The translations under genes and the position numbers were made by a program. DNA of 64,000 bases from Mixophyes australis (lineage: Eukaryota; Chordata; Amphibia; Anura; Limnodynastidae). The number at the start of each line of letters is the position of its first letter. Within the stretch, counting starts at the first letter, position 1. The notes under the pieces are model-generated. The model saw only the letters and a program-made list of their open reading frames with translations, did no database searches and was not told where the DNA came from. Below, piece after piece: positions 11,292 to 21,397 of this stretch. The stretch is taken from the NCBI GenBank assembly GCA_036250195.1, contig JAVHZZ010000005.1, positions 126,236,098 through 126,300,097 on the forward strand, read 5' to 3'.

Positions 11292-11570
11292 ATGTCCTCG
11301 TCCACGGGGAACCCACTGCTGTTTCGGGTGAAAGTCTTGATACAACAAGAAGTGATGCTAGTGTTGGTGGACTCAGGTAGTGAATTCACCTTGGAATCCT
11401 GCACTGTAGTTCCAGAAAGCCTATTGACCCTGCTACAATCAGTGAAAGTTCTATGCATTCATGGAGTCACCAAGGAATATGACCTTGTCAGTGTTCCCAT
11501 TACTGTGAAGGAACATACAGTAGAAGTGGTGCAGCGATTGCCCCAAGGCTGTCATACCCCCTTATTCTGA
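11292..11570 (+). pseudogene. Retropepsin fragment of element A
   Basis: LVDSGSEFTLES is an aspartic protease active site (DSG) at residues 27-40. It is followed by VKVLCIHGVTKEYD, which parallels VKVLCVHGTTEEYE in element B's protease. The frame is lost where the LILGRDFPLF-like motif of element B would be: LRQDFP is still readable at about 11570, in a shifted frame. The enzyme would cleave Gag-Pol, but this copy is not functional. Confidence 0.75.
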
Positions 11571-11641
11571 GACAAGACTTTCCCTGTTACATGAAATTAT
11601 AACCGACTGAATTGGTCAGGGCATGATGGCAACGGAGTCCC

Positions 11642-12600
11642 TTGGCAATCATTATGGCAATCAAAAAATACTGTCAAGCCTGCCCAGTATGCCAGTGGAT
11701 TGTACATAAACCAGACTATCAAGCTCCTCTGGTATCTCTCCCTTTAATTTCAGTTCCATTCGAACAAATTGCCATGGACTTAGTGGGTTTCTTGGAAAAG
11801 TCTGCCTTATGGCATCAATATGTATTTGTAGTTCTTGATTACACTACACGATACCCTGAGACAAATCCACTGTGGAATATTAAATCAAGTCCTATAGCAA
11901 AATAAATACTATTAATGTACACTCGACTTCGAATACAAAAATTAATCCTAACATATCAAGGCACTCCTTTCTTGTCAGGATTAATGAAAGAGTTGGGTAA
12001 ATTGGTAGTGGTACAAAGACTACAGACCTTGGTTTAATAGTACCCTTAAGCAAATGGTTAGATGAGCCATGGCTCAGGATAAAAGAGACTGGGACACCCT
12101 GTTACCCTATCTCATGTTTGCGATGAGGTAGGTACCTTAGGCATCAATGGGGTTCAGTTCATTTGAGCTTTTGTTAGGGAATCAACCCCACAGAGTTCAT
12201 GAGATCCTCAAATAAAGGTGGGAATAGCAGGGACCCAAGGAGCTAAATATAGTACAGCTTGTGGTCCAATTATATGATCAACTACAACGGATCGGTCCGT
12301 TGGTAAAGAAACATCTAATGGAAGCACTGGGGTGGCTAAAGAAGGGTTATGATACCCAAGTCACCTTACGCACCTTTAACCCAGGTGATAAGGTGCTTGT
12401 CCTGGTACCAACTCAATAGAGCAAATTGAATGCACATTGGCAAGGCCCTTATGAGGTAACAGAGCCCACAGGACAAGTAAATTACCAAAAATGGCAGCAA
12501 AATAGATGGCGAAAAAAGCAAGTTTATCACGTTAACTTGTTAAAGCCGTGGATGGAGGAAATACCAACATTAACATGAGGAGAAGTAAAAACCGAGAACT
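11642..12600 (+). pseudogene. Integrase remnant of element A
   Basis: Residues CQACPVCQ form the CxxC half of the zinc-binding domain. The catalytic core start follows (AMDLVGFLEKSALWHQYVFVVLDYTTRYPE), aligning with element B's AMDIVGPLEKSARGHQY. Beyond 11905 the frame is interrupted repeatedly. Matches to the rest of integrase remain readable, for example LMEALGWLKKGYDTQ and ending AHWQGPYEVTEPTGQVNY near 12440 (GPY/F-type C-terminus). Multiple stops make it nonfunctional. Confidence 0.7.
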
Positions 12601-12639
12601 GCATAGAAGAATCTTCCCTGACACCAACTTAGAGATGAC

Positions 12640-13215
12640 AAGCGTTGGAAATGGTAGCTCGGAATATGGACATTTTTTTGGCTATTCAATGATGCGTTAA
12701 AATAATTGAACATTACATTGATACCCCACCAGGGCTTATAGTTAGCCAGCGACTATATAGAATACCTGAGGCAAGAAGGGCTGCAGTAAAACAAGAGTTG
12801 GAGAAAATGTTACAACTCGGGAGTGGAATAACCCCATAGTCCTTGTGCCAAAGCCTTCAAGGGCCATTCGCTTCTGTAACAATTTTAGGAAATTAAATAA
12901 GGTATCTAGGCTTGACACATATCCAATTCCTTGTGTGGATTAGTTAGTGGAGAATCTGGCCAGTAGTCAATATCTGACTACCCTAGATTTAACAAAAGGG
13001 TACTGGCAGATACCACTCACTACCTCAGTCAAACCCAAAATAGCCTTTTTCGACAGGGCTTTGGAAGGGCTGTTCCACTACAGTGTGTTGCCTTTGGTCT
13101 GCATGAGGCACCAGCTACTTTCCAGTGGGAAATGTATAAAGTGCTAAAGCCTCAACAGGAATAAGTCACCGCTTACCTTGATGATATAGTTATTTACAGT
13201 CAGGACAAAGTGTGC
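12640..13215 (+). pseudogene. Reverse transcriptase remnant of element A
   Basis: Recognisable stretches are IEHYIDTPPG near 12710 and NPIVLVPKPS near 12830. LTTLDLTKGYWQIPLT lies near 12975-13020 and YLDDIVIYSQD near 13174-13207. These correspond to element B's RT (LTTLDLTKGYWQVPLT; YLDDIGIYTPD). The sequence stops matching immediately after the YLDD box at about 13215, so the palm is incomplete and there is no RNase H. Confidence 0.75.
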
Positions 13216-13684
13216 CATATTCCAAAATACCAATTTTACTGTGTCTTATTAACCTAATTTGTAAAATTGTCTTTCCTTAATATTGTTAATGGTAATGTCA
13301 CTGTAACATCCTTTCCCTTTGGTAATTCCTTTCCCACTTTCCCTACCTTAGTACCCTCCCTGTTCATTATTATTGTTCCCCTTTTCTATAATTTGCTATT
13401 ATTTTAACCGGTTGAAAAAGATAATTTTTTGTTTTAGTTGATTAACAAATTAAGTATTTTTGCTTCACAATACATATAAGTTAGTATTGCAGGGGTGCTT
13501 CTTTTTTTGTCACTTTTTACAGTCAATCAAATGTGACAATGAGAAACTCGTTAAAATGTCATATACTGCCACGTATTGTTCAATAAAATGCTGAATTCCA
13601 TTCCTTTACTAGTAAGTCAATGTAACATATTGACTGCAAATTTCCACTTTTCTACTGTGTTAGTAAAAAACAAAAACCTTATTA
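13216..13684. other. AT-rich spacer between elements A and B
   Basis: No gene or recognisable repeat. It separates the truncated 3' ends of A (+) and B (-), which point at each other. The breakpoints both fall in pol. Confidence 0.6.
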
Positions 13685-15472
13685 CAGATTTACAGTGGCA
13701 TATTTTTGTTCCCTTGGAAGCAACTTACGACTTAGGTACAGGACAGGATTTTCTACTCCATTCTTCTCCTGTGACAAGACTGCACCTAAGCCAACACCAG
13801 AAGCATCAGTTTGGAGGAAAAACCTCCGGGTAAAATCCAGTGCTTGTAGAACTGTAGAGGAACAAAGAGCTAACCGAAGATCAGACCAGGCGGTTTCTGC
13901 AGAGTCAGACCAGGTTAATCTATCTGGACAACTTTTTTTTAACCTGTCCGTAAGTGGAGCAGCTCTAGTGGCGAAGTGGCTTACAAACCGCCTGTAGTAA
14001 CCTACTAAGCCTAAAAAGGTTCTTAACTGTGACTTTTTCTCTGGTCTTGTCCAATTTTTGACTGCCTCCACTTTGTCTAGCTGGGGTTTTACATGCCCTC
14101 GACCAACAATGTACCCCAAATATTTGGCTTCTCTCATGGCTATGGCACATTTCTCTGGGTTAGCTGTTAACCCTGTGGACCGTAATGAAGCTAAGACCGC
14201 CTCGACTTTGGCTAAATGTGATCCCCAGTCTGGGGTATAAATCCCTATATCGTCCAAGTAAGCAGCTGCATAAGCTGTGTGAGGTCGTAGCAATTTATTC
14301 ATAGCCCTGTGGAAGGTGGCAGGTGCCCCATGCAACCCAAAGGGTAGGACTTTATATTGATAGAGACCATCAAGGGTGGAAAATGCAGTCTTTGGCTTGG
14401 CCGTGGATGTCAGGGGAACTTGCCAATAACCCTTTGTTAGATCAAGGGTTGTTAAATAATTGCTACCAGCAAGATTTTCCACTAGTTCATCCACACGTGG
14501 CATCGGATAGGCATCAAACTGCGACATACCATTTAGGCGCCTAAAGTCATTGCAGAACCTAATTGTCCCATTGGGTTTCGGGACAAGCACAATGGGACTA
14601 TTGCATTCACTAGCGGACTGGAGCATCTTCTCGACCTCCTTTCTCACATCCACCCGTCTGGCTTCTGGAATACGATATGGCTTGTTCTTGACAATGACTC
14701 CTGGCGCAGTGACAATGTCGTGTTCGATTAAGGTAGTGCGCCCAGGAATAGAAGAGAAGACATCCCTGTGCCGGCGAATCATTTCTTCAGTCTGTTGTCT
14801 CTGCTGAATGGACAAGGCTGGCTCTATGGGCACTTCAGACTTTTCAATGGCAGTACTCACTACCTGAGGAGAGGTTTCCTCATCATGCCAGGGTTTAAGG
14901 AGGTTCACATGATATACTTGCTCCTCCCTTCTCCTACCTAACTGGTGGACTCTGTAATTGACAGGACCGACAGCCTCTAGAACTTCATATGGACCCTGCC
15001 AATGGGCGAAAAGTTTACTTTCCTGGGTAGGAACCATGATTAGGACCTTGTCCCCAGGCTTGAGAGATCGAACAACAGCACTTTTGTCATAACTTTTCTT
15101 CTGTCGTTCCTGAGCCTCTTTTACATGTTGCTGCACAATGGGTCCTATCTTTCCTAGCCTCTCATACATTTGGGAGACAAATTGTACCAGATTTGGCTCC
15201 CTGGGACCTTGCTGCTTCCACCCTTCTTTTAACATATCCAAGATACCCCTGGGCTGTCTCCCAAACAATAACTCAAAGGGACTAAACCCTGTTGAAGCTT
15301 GAGGTACCTCACGTATGGCAAACATCAAATAGGGAATACGAGTGCCCCAATCTTTTTTCTCTTGAGCCAATGCTTTCCTGAGCATGTGCTTTAATGTGCG
15401 GTTAAAGCGTTCCACCAAGCCATCTGTTTGTGGATGGTATACAGAGGTGTGAAGCGCCGTAACCCCTAGCAA
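13682..15472 (-). pseudogene. Element B pol: integrase C-terminus, RT, RNase H start
   Basis: A 596-codon open frame. It starts inside the integrase core (HPQTDGLVERFNRT), then shows the integrase C-terminal GPYEVLEAVGPVNY. The protein then crosses into RT: CNSPIVLVPKPNG, LTTLDLTKGYWQVPLT, FGLHGAPATFHRAM and the active site AAYLDDIGIY. A connection segment FLGLVGYYRRFV and the RNase H start FLQTDASGVGLGAVLSQ follow. It ends after the EQKYATV motif, short of the remaining RNase H. RT and RNase H would make cDNA and integrase would insert it. The truncation and the frameshift at 15466-15472 leave it inactive. Confidence 0.85.
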
Positions 15473-16059
15473 CTGTCCTTCATCAGTTTAGACATGAATG
15501 GAGTACCCTGGTCTGTGAGAATTTCTTTGGGTATTCCCAAGCGTGTAAACATCAATACAAGTTCTTTAGCTATGGTGCTGGAATTTATGTTTCGTAGGGG
15601 AATTGCCTCTGGATACCTGGTTGCATAGTCAAGCACCACTAGTATATATTGGTGCCCACGTGCGGATTTTTCCAGTGGCCCGACAATGTCCATAGCTATC
15701 CCTTCAAAGGGAACTTGTACTATTGGTATTGGAATGAGAGGTGCCCTGTACATGGGTTTTGGACAGGCTCTCTGACAATTGGGACAGGACCGGCAACATT
15801 TTTTCACTGACATGTGTACACCGGGCCAGTTAAACCTAAGCAGAACTCGTTCCCGTGTTTTATCCTCCCCTAGGTGTCCCCCACAGACATGTGTATGTGC
15901 TGCTTTTAACACTAGGGTTACATGGACCTAAGAAACCATTAATTGTTCTACTTTTTCCCCCTGTACATTAGCAACTCTATACAGGAAATTATTTTTAACA
16001 ATAAAATATGGTATACCTTCTGCAGGCTGGGTGGCTTTCGCTACCCCATTTACCTCAGT
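15466..16059 (-). pseudogene. Element B integrase, N-terminal and core part
   Basis: Shows the HHCC zinc module (HTHVCGGHLGEDKTRERV ... CRSCPNCQ). It is followed by the first catalytic Asp region (AMDIVGPLEKSARGHQ) and the second (TDQGTPFMS). The third acidic residue lies in the overlapping downstream frame (GLVERFN), so a single frameshift near 15466-15472 splits the core. Upstream, to 16059, the frame continues with another lesion at about 15928 until it meets the CACAC duplication flanking element C. Confidence 0.75.
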
Positions 16060-16064
16060 CACAC
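16060..16064. repeat. Target-site duplication CACAC, left copy of element C
   Basis: CACAC abuts the left LTR end (TGTCACGGGC on the plus strand). The same five bases abut the right LTR at 24329-24333. Five bp is typical of gypsy-type integration. Confidence 0.9.
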
Positions 16065-16277
16065 TGTCACGGGCACTAGGAGTCTTTACCCAGGGATCAC
16101 CAGATGGTAGGCTTACCAGAGCAATGTAGATGGTAATAGGGTACTCTGGTAGCAGGGTGATCACGGAACAGGAAATGGCAGATGATGAGATGCTCAGGAA
16201 AGTCTATGACTAGCAGCACTGGTAATATGTAGGTAATAATACACGAGGAACTGTATGGACAAGGGCACGTGAAGGTA

Positions 16278-16540
16278 GTCAGTGGTCTGCGATAGCAAGT
16301 TGTACCACCGCTATAGTGAGGAGGAATGTCCAACAGAAACGAGGAGGTGATGAGAGTCAGCGGTCTGCGGATAGCAAGTTGTACCGCTGTCTGAGTGAAG
16401 GAATGGAATCCAGGTGGAGGTATCCGGGTAGTCAGTGGTCTGCGATAGCAAGCTGTACCACTGCTATGTGAGAGGATACTGGAACAGTTGATACAGGAAA
16501 CAGGGATCAGTGGTCTGCCATCAGCAAGTTGTACCACTGA
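16278..16540 (-). repeat. Four hairpins at about 75-nt spacing in element C leader (3' LTR copy)
   Basis: Plus-strand stems: GTGGT/ACCAC (16282-16286 with 16304-16308), CAGCGGT/ACCGCTG (16358-16364 with 16383-16389), CAGTGGT/ACCACTG (16433-16439 with 16457-16463) and TCAGTGGT/ACCACTGA (16507-16514 with 16533-16540). Each has an inner TGC...GCA stem. The second hairpin replaces a T-A pair by C-G on both arms. Sequence between hairpins is poorly conserved. The identical array sits at +6260 in the 5' LTR, in the predicted transcript leader. Confidence 0.8.
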
Positions 16541-17293
16541 ATATATATGTGAGGAGGTGCACGGGGAGAGACTGCAACACAGGATATACACGGGCACCTT
16601 AAGCACGATCCACAGTAATATGCACAATATATATATAAATGACTGAACAGGTCTGCAAATATAGAAAGTCTCTTGAAGTAATCCAGCACAAGATAACACA
16701 GTCAATGATGGCAATAGACTCAGCGGATAGCAGACTCCAGAGGAGAACCAACACAGTCCAGCAAGATATGCAATACACCAGCACAGTCAATGAGAAGTAT
16801 GCATACCGTGGTTCAGAAGCAGGCAGTCAGATAGGAGTGCAGCGATACCTGAGCGGCAGGAGGCCGGCAGGATGAGAAGTCCCTGGATGGATGAGGCAGG
16901 GGTCTAGTAGGTGCAGCGCACAGGTAAGTAGACCAACAGGGACACGAATCCACAGGAATCAGTAGAACGTGGAACTGGACTCATGGAGGACCCAGGAGCA
17001 TGGAGATGATCTAGCAGAGGAATGGCTGATGAGATATGAATCCAATGCTGACAGGAGGGTAGAGACCAGCGGGACACCGGAAGGCGTGGAGAGTGGATCA
17101 GCAGTAGATGGACGATAGCGCTGACAGCAGCAGCAGGACTCTGCGGACACACGGAGGTAACCAGTAGCAACCAACAGGTGCCAGTAGCGATGGAACACAG
17201 GAGAGCAGAGTAGACCAGGAGCTGTTGATCACGGAGAGTGGCGGATGGCAAATAGCAGCAGTCTCGAGGAAACACGGGAGAGATGAGATGAGG

Positions 17294-17720
17294 CTGTAGT
17301 GCACAGGGGCAGCGGATAGGAATCAGCTAACAGTCACGATGATGAAACACAGACGAGTTGCAAGCTGGAGACTGTAGTGCACGGAGGCAGCGGATAGTTA
17401 ACAGTCACGATGATGAACACAGACGAGTTGCAAGCTGGAAACTGTAATGCACGGAGGCAGCGGATAGGAATCAGCTAACAGTCACGATGATGAACACAGA
17501 CGAGTTGCAAGCTGGAGACTGTAGTGCACGGAGGCAGCGGATAGGAATCAGCTCACAGACTTGATGATGAACAGGTGAGTGGATGTGGAGAGAAGGCTGT
17601 AGTGCACGGAGGCAGCGGATAGGAATCAGCAAATAGTCACAATGATAGATGATAGCGTTGAAGTGGTATAGAAGACTGTAGTGCACGGAGGCAGCGGATA
17701 GGAATCAGCTAACAGTCACG
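17294..17720 (-). repeat. Tandem array of about 77-bp units in element C LTR, six copies
   Basis: Units start CTGTAGTGCACGGAGGCAGC at about 17294, 17372, 17442, 17519, 17596 and 17675, spaced 70-79 bp. Most contain GGATAGGAATCAGC. Several contain AGTCACGATGATGAACAC. The array is also at +6260 in the other LTR. It lies downstream of the predicted start site, so it would be transcribed. Confidence 0.85.
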
Positions 17721-17741
17721 ATGATACAGTTGATGGTAGAA

Positions 17742-17809
17742 GTGGTATGGGAACCACAGTAGTAGAAGTGGTTTGGAAACCACAGAGGTAGAAGTGGTTT
17801 GGAAACCAC
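17742..17809 (-). repeat. Three short palindromes in element C leader
   Basis: GTGGTTTGGAAACCAC occurs at 17768-17783 and 17794-17809. A variant, GTGGTATGGGAACCAC, is at 17742-17757. Each folds as a 5-7-bp stem. They fall about 80-150 nt after the predicted transcription start in the sense orientation. Confidence 0.8.
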
Positions 17810-17881
17810 AGGAATCAGCAGCAGCTGAATACACGAGGAAACACAGGAACACCTTCAGAGACTCATGGGGAATGAGACTCC

Positions 17882-17891
17882 AAGATCAGGC
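17882..17891 (-). promoter_or_regulatory. Predicted 5' end of element C transcript / self-primer sequence (3' LTR copy)
   Basis: On the minus strand this is GCCTGATCTT, 31 nt after the first T of the TATA-like box. It is the exact complement of the 10 bases at 22313-22322, immediately inside the 5' LTR. The equivalent in the 5' LTR is 24142-24151. See the primer-binding site entry. Confidence 0.6.
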
Positions 17892-17914
17892 AACGTGGTG
17901 TTGACCACAGGTGC

Positions 17915-17922
17915 TTAATATA
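17915..17922 (-). promoter_or_regulatory. TATA-like box of element C LTR (3' copy)
   Basis: TATATTAA on the minus strand, within CCCTATATTAAGCACC. It is the only good TATA candidate near the sense start of the LTR and positions transcription initiation at about 17885-17893. The promoter-competent copy in the 5' LTR is at 24175-24182. Confidence 0.6.
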
Positions 17923-18001
17923 GGGAGTGTTGCCTGATCTGCCAATTGAGTTAAAGGGCTATACACTGAAGTATAGGAAAGGGCTGCGCATGCGCAGACC
18001 C

Positions 18002-21000
18002 TCAGGATGGAGGACGGCCACGTTTCCTAAATGTCCGGGAAGAAGCACTCACAGTCCGGTGAGTGACAGTACCCCCCCTTTTAAAGGTGGGCACAGAACG
18101 CCTGGAACCGGGCTTGTCCGGATTTTTGGAATAAAACTTCTTCAAAAGGGCAGGAGCATTAAGATCTTCAGCTTTGATCCAAGAGCGCTCCTCAGGACCA
18201 AAGCCCTTCCAATGAACGAGGAAACGGAGGACTCCTCGCGAAATTTTTGCGTCTAGTACCTCAGTAATCTCGAAATCCTCCACCTGATGAACTTGAACTG
18301 GCTGCGGAGCTGAGGGAGGAGTTGAGAAACGGTTGATAATAAGAGGTTTGAGTAAAGACACATGGAAGGCATTAGAAATCCGAAGATTCTTAGGAAGAAG
18401 AAGTTTCACACATACTGGATTGATTACTTGAATGATCCTATATGGACCAATAAAACGAGGGGCGAATTTCATAGATGGAACCTTCAAACGAATATTTTTA
18501 GTAGATAACCAGACACGATCTCCAATTTTTAGTGGTGGAATAGCCCGCCTCTTCTTATCTGCGAAAGATTTATATTTGATAGATGTCTTCTTTAAACAGG
18601 TTTTGACCTGAGACCAGATATTTTTAAAGGTCTGACAAGCAGTCTCCACCGCAGGAACTTGGGTGGGCGGGAGGGCAGGAAATTCCGGAAAAGACGGATG
18701 GTGACCGTAGACCACAAAAAATGGAGTTTTGGATGATGACTCATGGTACATGTTGTTATGGGCGAATTCAGCCCAAGGAAGCAACTCTACCCAGTTGTCT
18801 TGATTGGCTGATGAGAACATCCTTATAAAAGTCTCAAGATCTTGATTGACACGTTCAGTTTGTCCGTTAGATTGCGGATGGTAAGAAGATGAGAGTGCTA
18901 ATCGTATGCCCAAGGTTTTACAAAGGGCTCGCCAGAATCTGGAAACGAATTGTACTCCTCTATCTGACACAATCTCAGACGGACATCCATGGATGCGGAA
19001 GATCTCTTTAATGAAATGTTCAGCCAGGATAGACGAGGAAGGCAAACCAGACAGAGGGACGAAATGAGCCATCTTCGCAAATCTGTCCACCACCACCCAA
19101 ATAGTGTTATGATTCTTACTAGGTGGTAAATCAGTAACGAAATCCATACTAATATGGGTCCACGGTTTGGACGGAATGGGTAGTGGTCGCAGCAACCCTG
19201 CTGGGGTTCTGCGGGAGGATTTGAACTGGGAACATAACTCACAGGAAGCAATGAACTCTTTGACGTCTCTCCTCATTGAAGGCCACCAGTAACTTCGAGA
19301 GAAAATCTCAAAGGTCTTGTGTTCGCCGGCGTGTCCAGAAAAACGAGAGGCATGGAACCACGAAAGGATTTTCCTCCTTAGAGTAGGAGGCACGAGGGTC
19401 TTCCCAAATGGTAGCGTTTTGGTGGATGAAGCAGCCAGTGAGATACATTTGGGGTCTAGAATGGTATGGTTGGAAACCTCTTCTATATCAGAGGACGTCA
19501 CAAAAGCTCTAGATAAAGCGTCAGCTTTTTTGTTCTTGGCAGCTGGTTTGAAGGTTATTATTAATTCAAAACGGGAAAAGAAAAGAGACCATCTTGCTTG
19601 ACGAGGGTTCAAGCATTGGGCAGACTGGAGATATGACAAGTTCTTATGATCCGTGAAGATCGTCACCGGATGGCGAGCTCCTTCCAATAAGTATCTCCAT
19701 TCCTCTAATGCAGCTTTGATAGCCAGTAACTCCTTGTCCCCGATAGTATAATTCTTCTCTGCGGGCAGAAGGCCCCGAGAATAGAAGGCACAAGGATGGA
19801 ATTTTTGCTGTTCCGAGCGTTGGGAGAGAATGGCTCCCAAGCCCACATTAGAGGCATCTACTTCTAGAAAGAAGGGGAGTGTCACATCAGGCTGTCGAAG
19901 GATTGGAGCCGAAGAGAAGGACTCTTTGAGTGTTTGAAAGGCTTGAAGAGCCTCAGGCGACCATTGCTTAGGATTAGCCCCTTTCCGAGTCAGGGCCACA
20001 ATAGAAGATGCAATGGAAGAAAAGTCTTGAATGAAGCGTCTATAGTAATTGGCAAAACCTAAAAAACGCTGGATAGCACGAAGAGTAGTTGGCTGGGGCC
20101 AATGTAGTACAGCATTCACCTTGTCTGGATCCATCTTCAGGCCAACTCCGGAAACTATATACCCCAAGAATGGAATCTGGGGCAATTCGAATGAACATTT
20201 TTCTAATTTACAGAACAATGAATTTTTCCGTAGCCTGGAGAGGACTTCTGCCACATGTTGGTGGTGAGAAGGCAGGTCCTGTGAAAAGATCAATATGTCA
20301 TCCAGGTAGACGACGACACATACATATAATAAGTCCCGAAAGATCTCATTGATGAAGCCTTGAAAAACAGCGGGGGCATTACACAGCCCGAAAGGCATTA
20401 CCAGATATTCGTAATGCCCGTCTCTGGTGTTAAACGCTGTCTTCCATTCGTCACCGGAACGGATTCTGATTAAATTGTAGGCACCACGAAGATCCAACTT
20501 AGTAAAGATACGGGCTCCCTTGATGCGATCGAATAGCTCAGTGATCAGCGGAATGGGATACCGATTCTTGATAGTAATGGCATTGAGTCCACGAAAATCT
20601 ATGCAAGGGCGTAATGATCCGTCCTTCTTTTTGACGAAGAAGAACCCAGCTCCAGCGGGAGAGGTGGAAGGTCGAATAAACCCACGCTGGAGGTTCTCCC
20701 GTATGTACTCAGATGTGGCTTGAGTTTCAGGTAACGAGAGTGGATAGACCCGGCCCCTGGGGGGAGTCTTGCCAGGTAGAAGGTCGATCGGACAATCCCA
20801 AGAACGATGAGGAGGAAGACGTTCAGACTGAGCTTTATCAAACACATCAGTAAATGAAGCATATTGAGGAGGGAGTCCCGGAGAGGTAGATGAGATGGAA
20901 GATTGCTGTACTTTGAGAGGAATAACTTGGGAAAGGCAACGATGGTGACATTCAGACCCCCAAGACGTGACTTGAGGGGTGCGCCAGTCAATCTGGGGAG

Positions 21001-21397
21001 AGTGACACTGAAGCCATGGAAGGCCTAAGACAATCGGACTTGTCGTAACAGGAAGGATTAAAAACGATATTTCTTCATGATGCAGGGCACCAATCTGAAG
21101 TGTTACTGGAGACGTACTCTGGGTGATGAGACCGTTGATGAGACGTGATCCATCTATAGCCGTCACAGTAATGGGTGTTTTTAAGGTAATCACTGGTAGA
21201 GACCATTGATTTACTAATGATTTGGAAATAAAATTTCCTGCTGCTCCGGAATCAATCAATGCCTGTGATTCAAAGGTTTTGGTAGCACAGGAAATCGTAA
21301 CATCAAAAGCGCAGACTTTAGATTTCATGGAAGATGGAGAGGACTCCAGGGACCCTAACTTCACCTCTCCAGAACTAGTTAGGGCCTGGCATTTCCC
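18002..21397 (-). CDS. pol: Element C Pol: protease, RT, RNase H, integrase, chromodomain
   Basis: An uninterrupted frame entered by -1 frameshift at 21391-21397. The first Met in the frame is at 21364 (1120 codons onward). Retropepsin: ALIDSGAAGNFIS near residue 35. RT: FVKKKDGSLRPCIDFRGLN, FTKLDLRGAYNLIRI, MPFGLCNAPAVFQ and VVYLDDILIFS. RNase H: FFLEVDASNVGLGAILSQ. Integrase: the HHCC module (FSGHAGEHKT ... CELCSQF), then catalytic regions HISMDFVTDLP, VSDRGVQFVS and NGQTERVNQ. A chromodomain follows at the C-terminus (FLVHWKGFGPEERSW), expected to bind modified histone tails and guide integration. All catalytic residues are present. The stop at 18002 lies 66 bp inside the 3' LTR, so the final codons read through the polypurine tract. 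Confidence 0.95.
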   Translation of the reverse strand, partial: GKCQALTSSGEVKLGSLESSPSSMKSKVCAFDVTISCATKTFESQALIDSGAAGNFISKSLVNQWSLPVITLKTPITVTAIDGSRLINGLITQSTSPVTLQIGALHHEEISFLILPVTTSPIVLGLPWLQCHSPQIDWRTPQVTSWGSECHHRCLSQVIPLKVQQSSISSTSPGLPPQYASFTDVFDKAQSERLPPHRSWDCPIDLLPGKTPPRGRVYPLSLPETQATSEYIRENLQRGFIRPSTSPAGAGFFFVKKKDGSLRPCIDFRGLNAITIKNRYPIPLITELFDRIKGARIFTKLDLRGAYNLIRIRSGDEWKTAFNTRDGHYEYLVMPFGLCNAPAVFQGFINEIFRDLLYVCVVVYLDDILIFSQDLPSHHQHVAEVLSRLRKNSLFCKLEKCSFELPQIPFLGYIVSGVGLKMDPDKVNAVLHWPQPTTLRAIQRFLGFANYYRRFIQDFSSIASSIVALTRKGANPKQWSPEALQAFQTLKESFSSAPILRQPDVTLPFFLEVDASNVGLGAILSQRSEQQKFHPCAFYSRGLLPAEKNYTIGDKELLAIKAALEEWRYLLEGARHPVTIFTDHKNLSYLQSAQCLNPRQARWSLFFSRFELIITFKPAAKNKKADALSRAFVTSSDIEEVSNHTILDPKCISLAASSTKTLPFGKTLVPPTLRRKILSWFHASRFSGHAGEHKTFEIFSRSYWWPSMRRDVKEFIASCELCSQFKSSRRTPAGLLRPLPIPSKPWTHISMDFVTDLPPSKNHNTIWVVVDRFAKMAHFVPLSGLPSSSILAEHFIKEIFRIHGCPSEIVSDRGVQFVSRFWRALCKTLGIRLALSSSYHPQSNGQTERVNQDLETFIRMFSSANQDNWVELLPWAEFAHNNMYHESSSKTPFFVVYGHHPSFPEFPALPPTQVPAVETACQTFKNIWSQVKTCLKKTSIKYKSFADKKRRAIPPLKIGDRVWLSTKNIRLKVPSMKFAPRFIGPYRIIQVINPVCVKLLLPKNLRISNAFHVSLLKPLIINRFSTPPSAPQPVQVHQVEDFEITEVLDAKISRGVLRFLVHWKGFGPEERSWIKAEDLNAPALLKKFYSKNPDKPGSRRSVPTFKRGGTVTHRTVSASSRTFRKRGRPPS
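18072..18082 (-). promoter_or_regulatory. Polypurine tract of element C
   Basis: AAAAGGGGGGG on the minus strand, three bases before the 3' LTR start (GTA spacer). It primes plus-strand DNA. It is also protein-coding, because pol runs through it into the LTR. Confidence 0.85.

Larger units (their letters stand above)
11190..13215 (+). mobile_element. Gmr1-like Ty3/gypsy element A, decayed, 3'-truncated
   Basis: Protease, integrase and reverse transcriptase fragments occur in that order, with integrase ahead of RT. This is the reverse of ordinary gypsy elements and diagnostic of the Gmr1-like lineage. The same order is seen in element B on the opposite strand, to which A is similar. A candidate primer-binding site starts TGGTGTCA at 11192. 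Gag is essentially absent: only about 100 bp separate the primer site from protease. The element ends within RT just after the YLDD box. Confidence 0.75.
16065..18068 (-). repeat. 3' LTR of element C (2004 bp)
   Basis: Sense start TGTCACTCACCGG at 18068, end GTGCCCGTGACA at 16065. It is equal in length to the LTR at 22325-24328, with substitutions noticed near 16497, 17037, 17094, 17217 and 18024. A TATA-like box lies only about 150 bp into the LTR, implying a very short U3 and a R-U5 of roughly 1.8 kb. It contains a hairpin array, a 77-bp tandem array and three short palindromes (listed separately). Confidence 0.95.

Noticed and set aside
16097..16714. 205-codon open frame in the element C LTR leader (also 22357-22974)
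   Set aside because: It starts at a TTG, not ATG, and is built from the hairpin repeats. It has no domain. RNA structure explains its conservation better.
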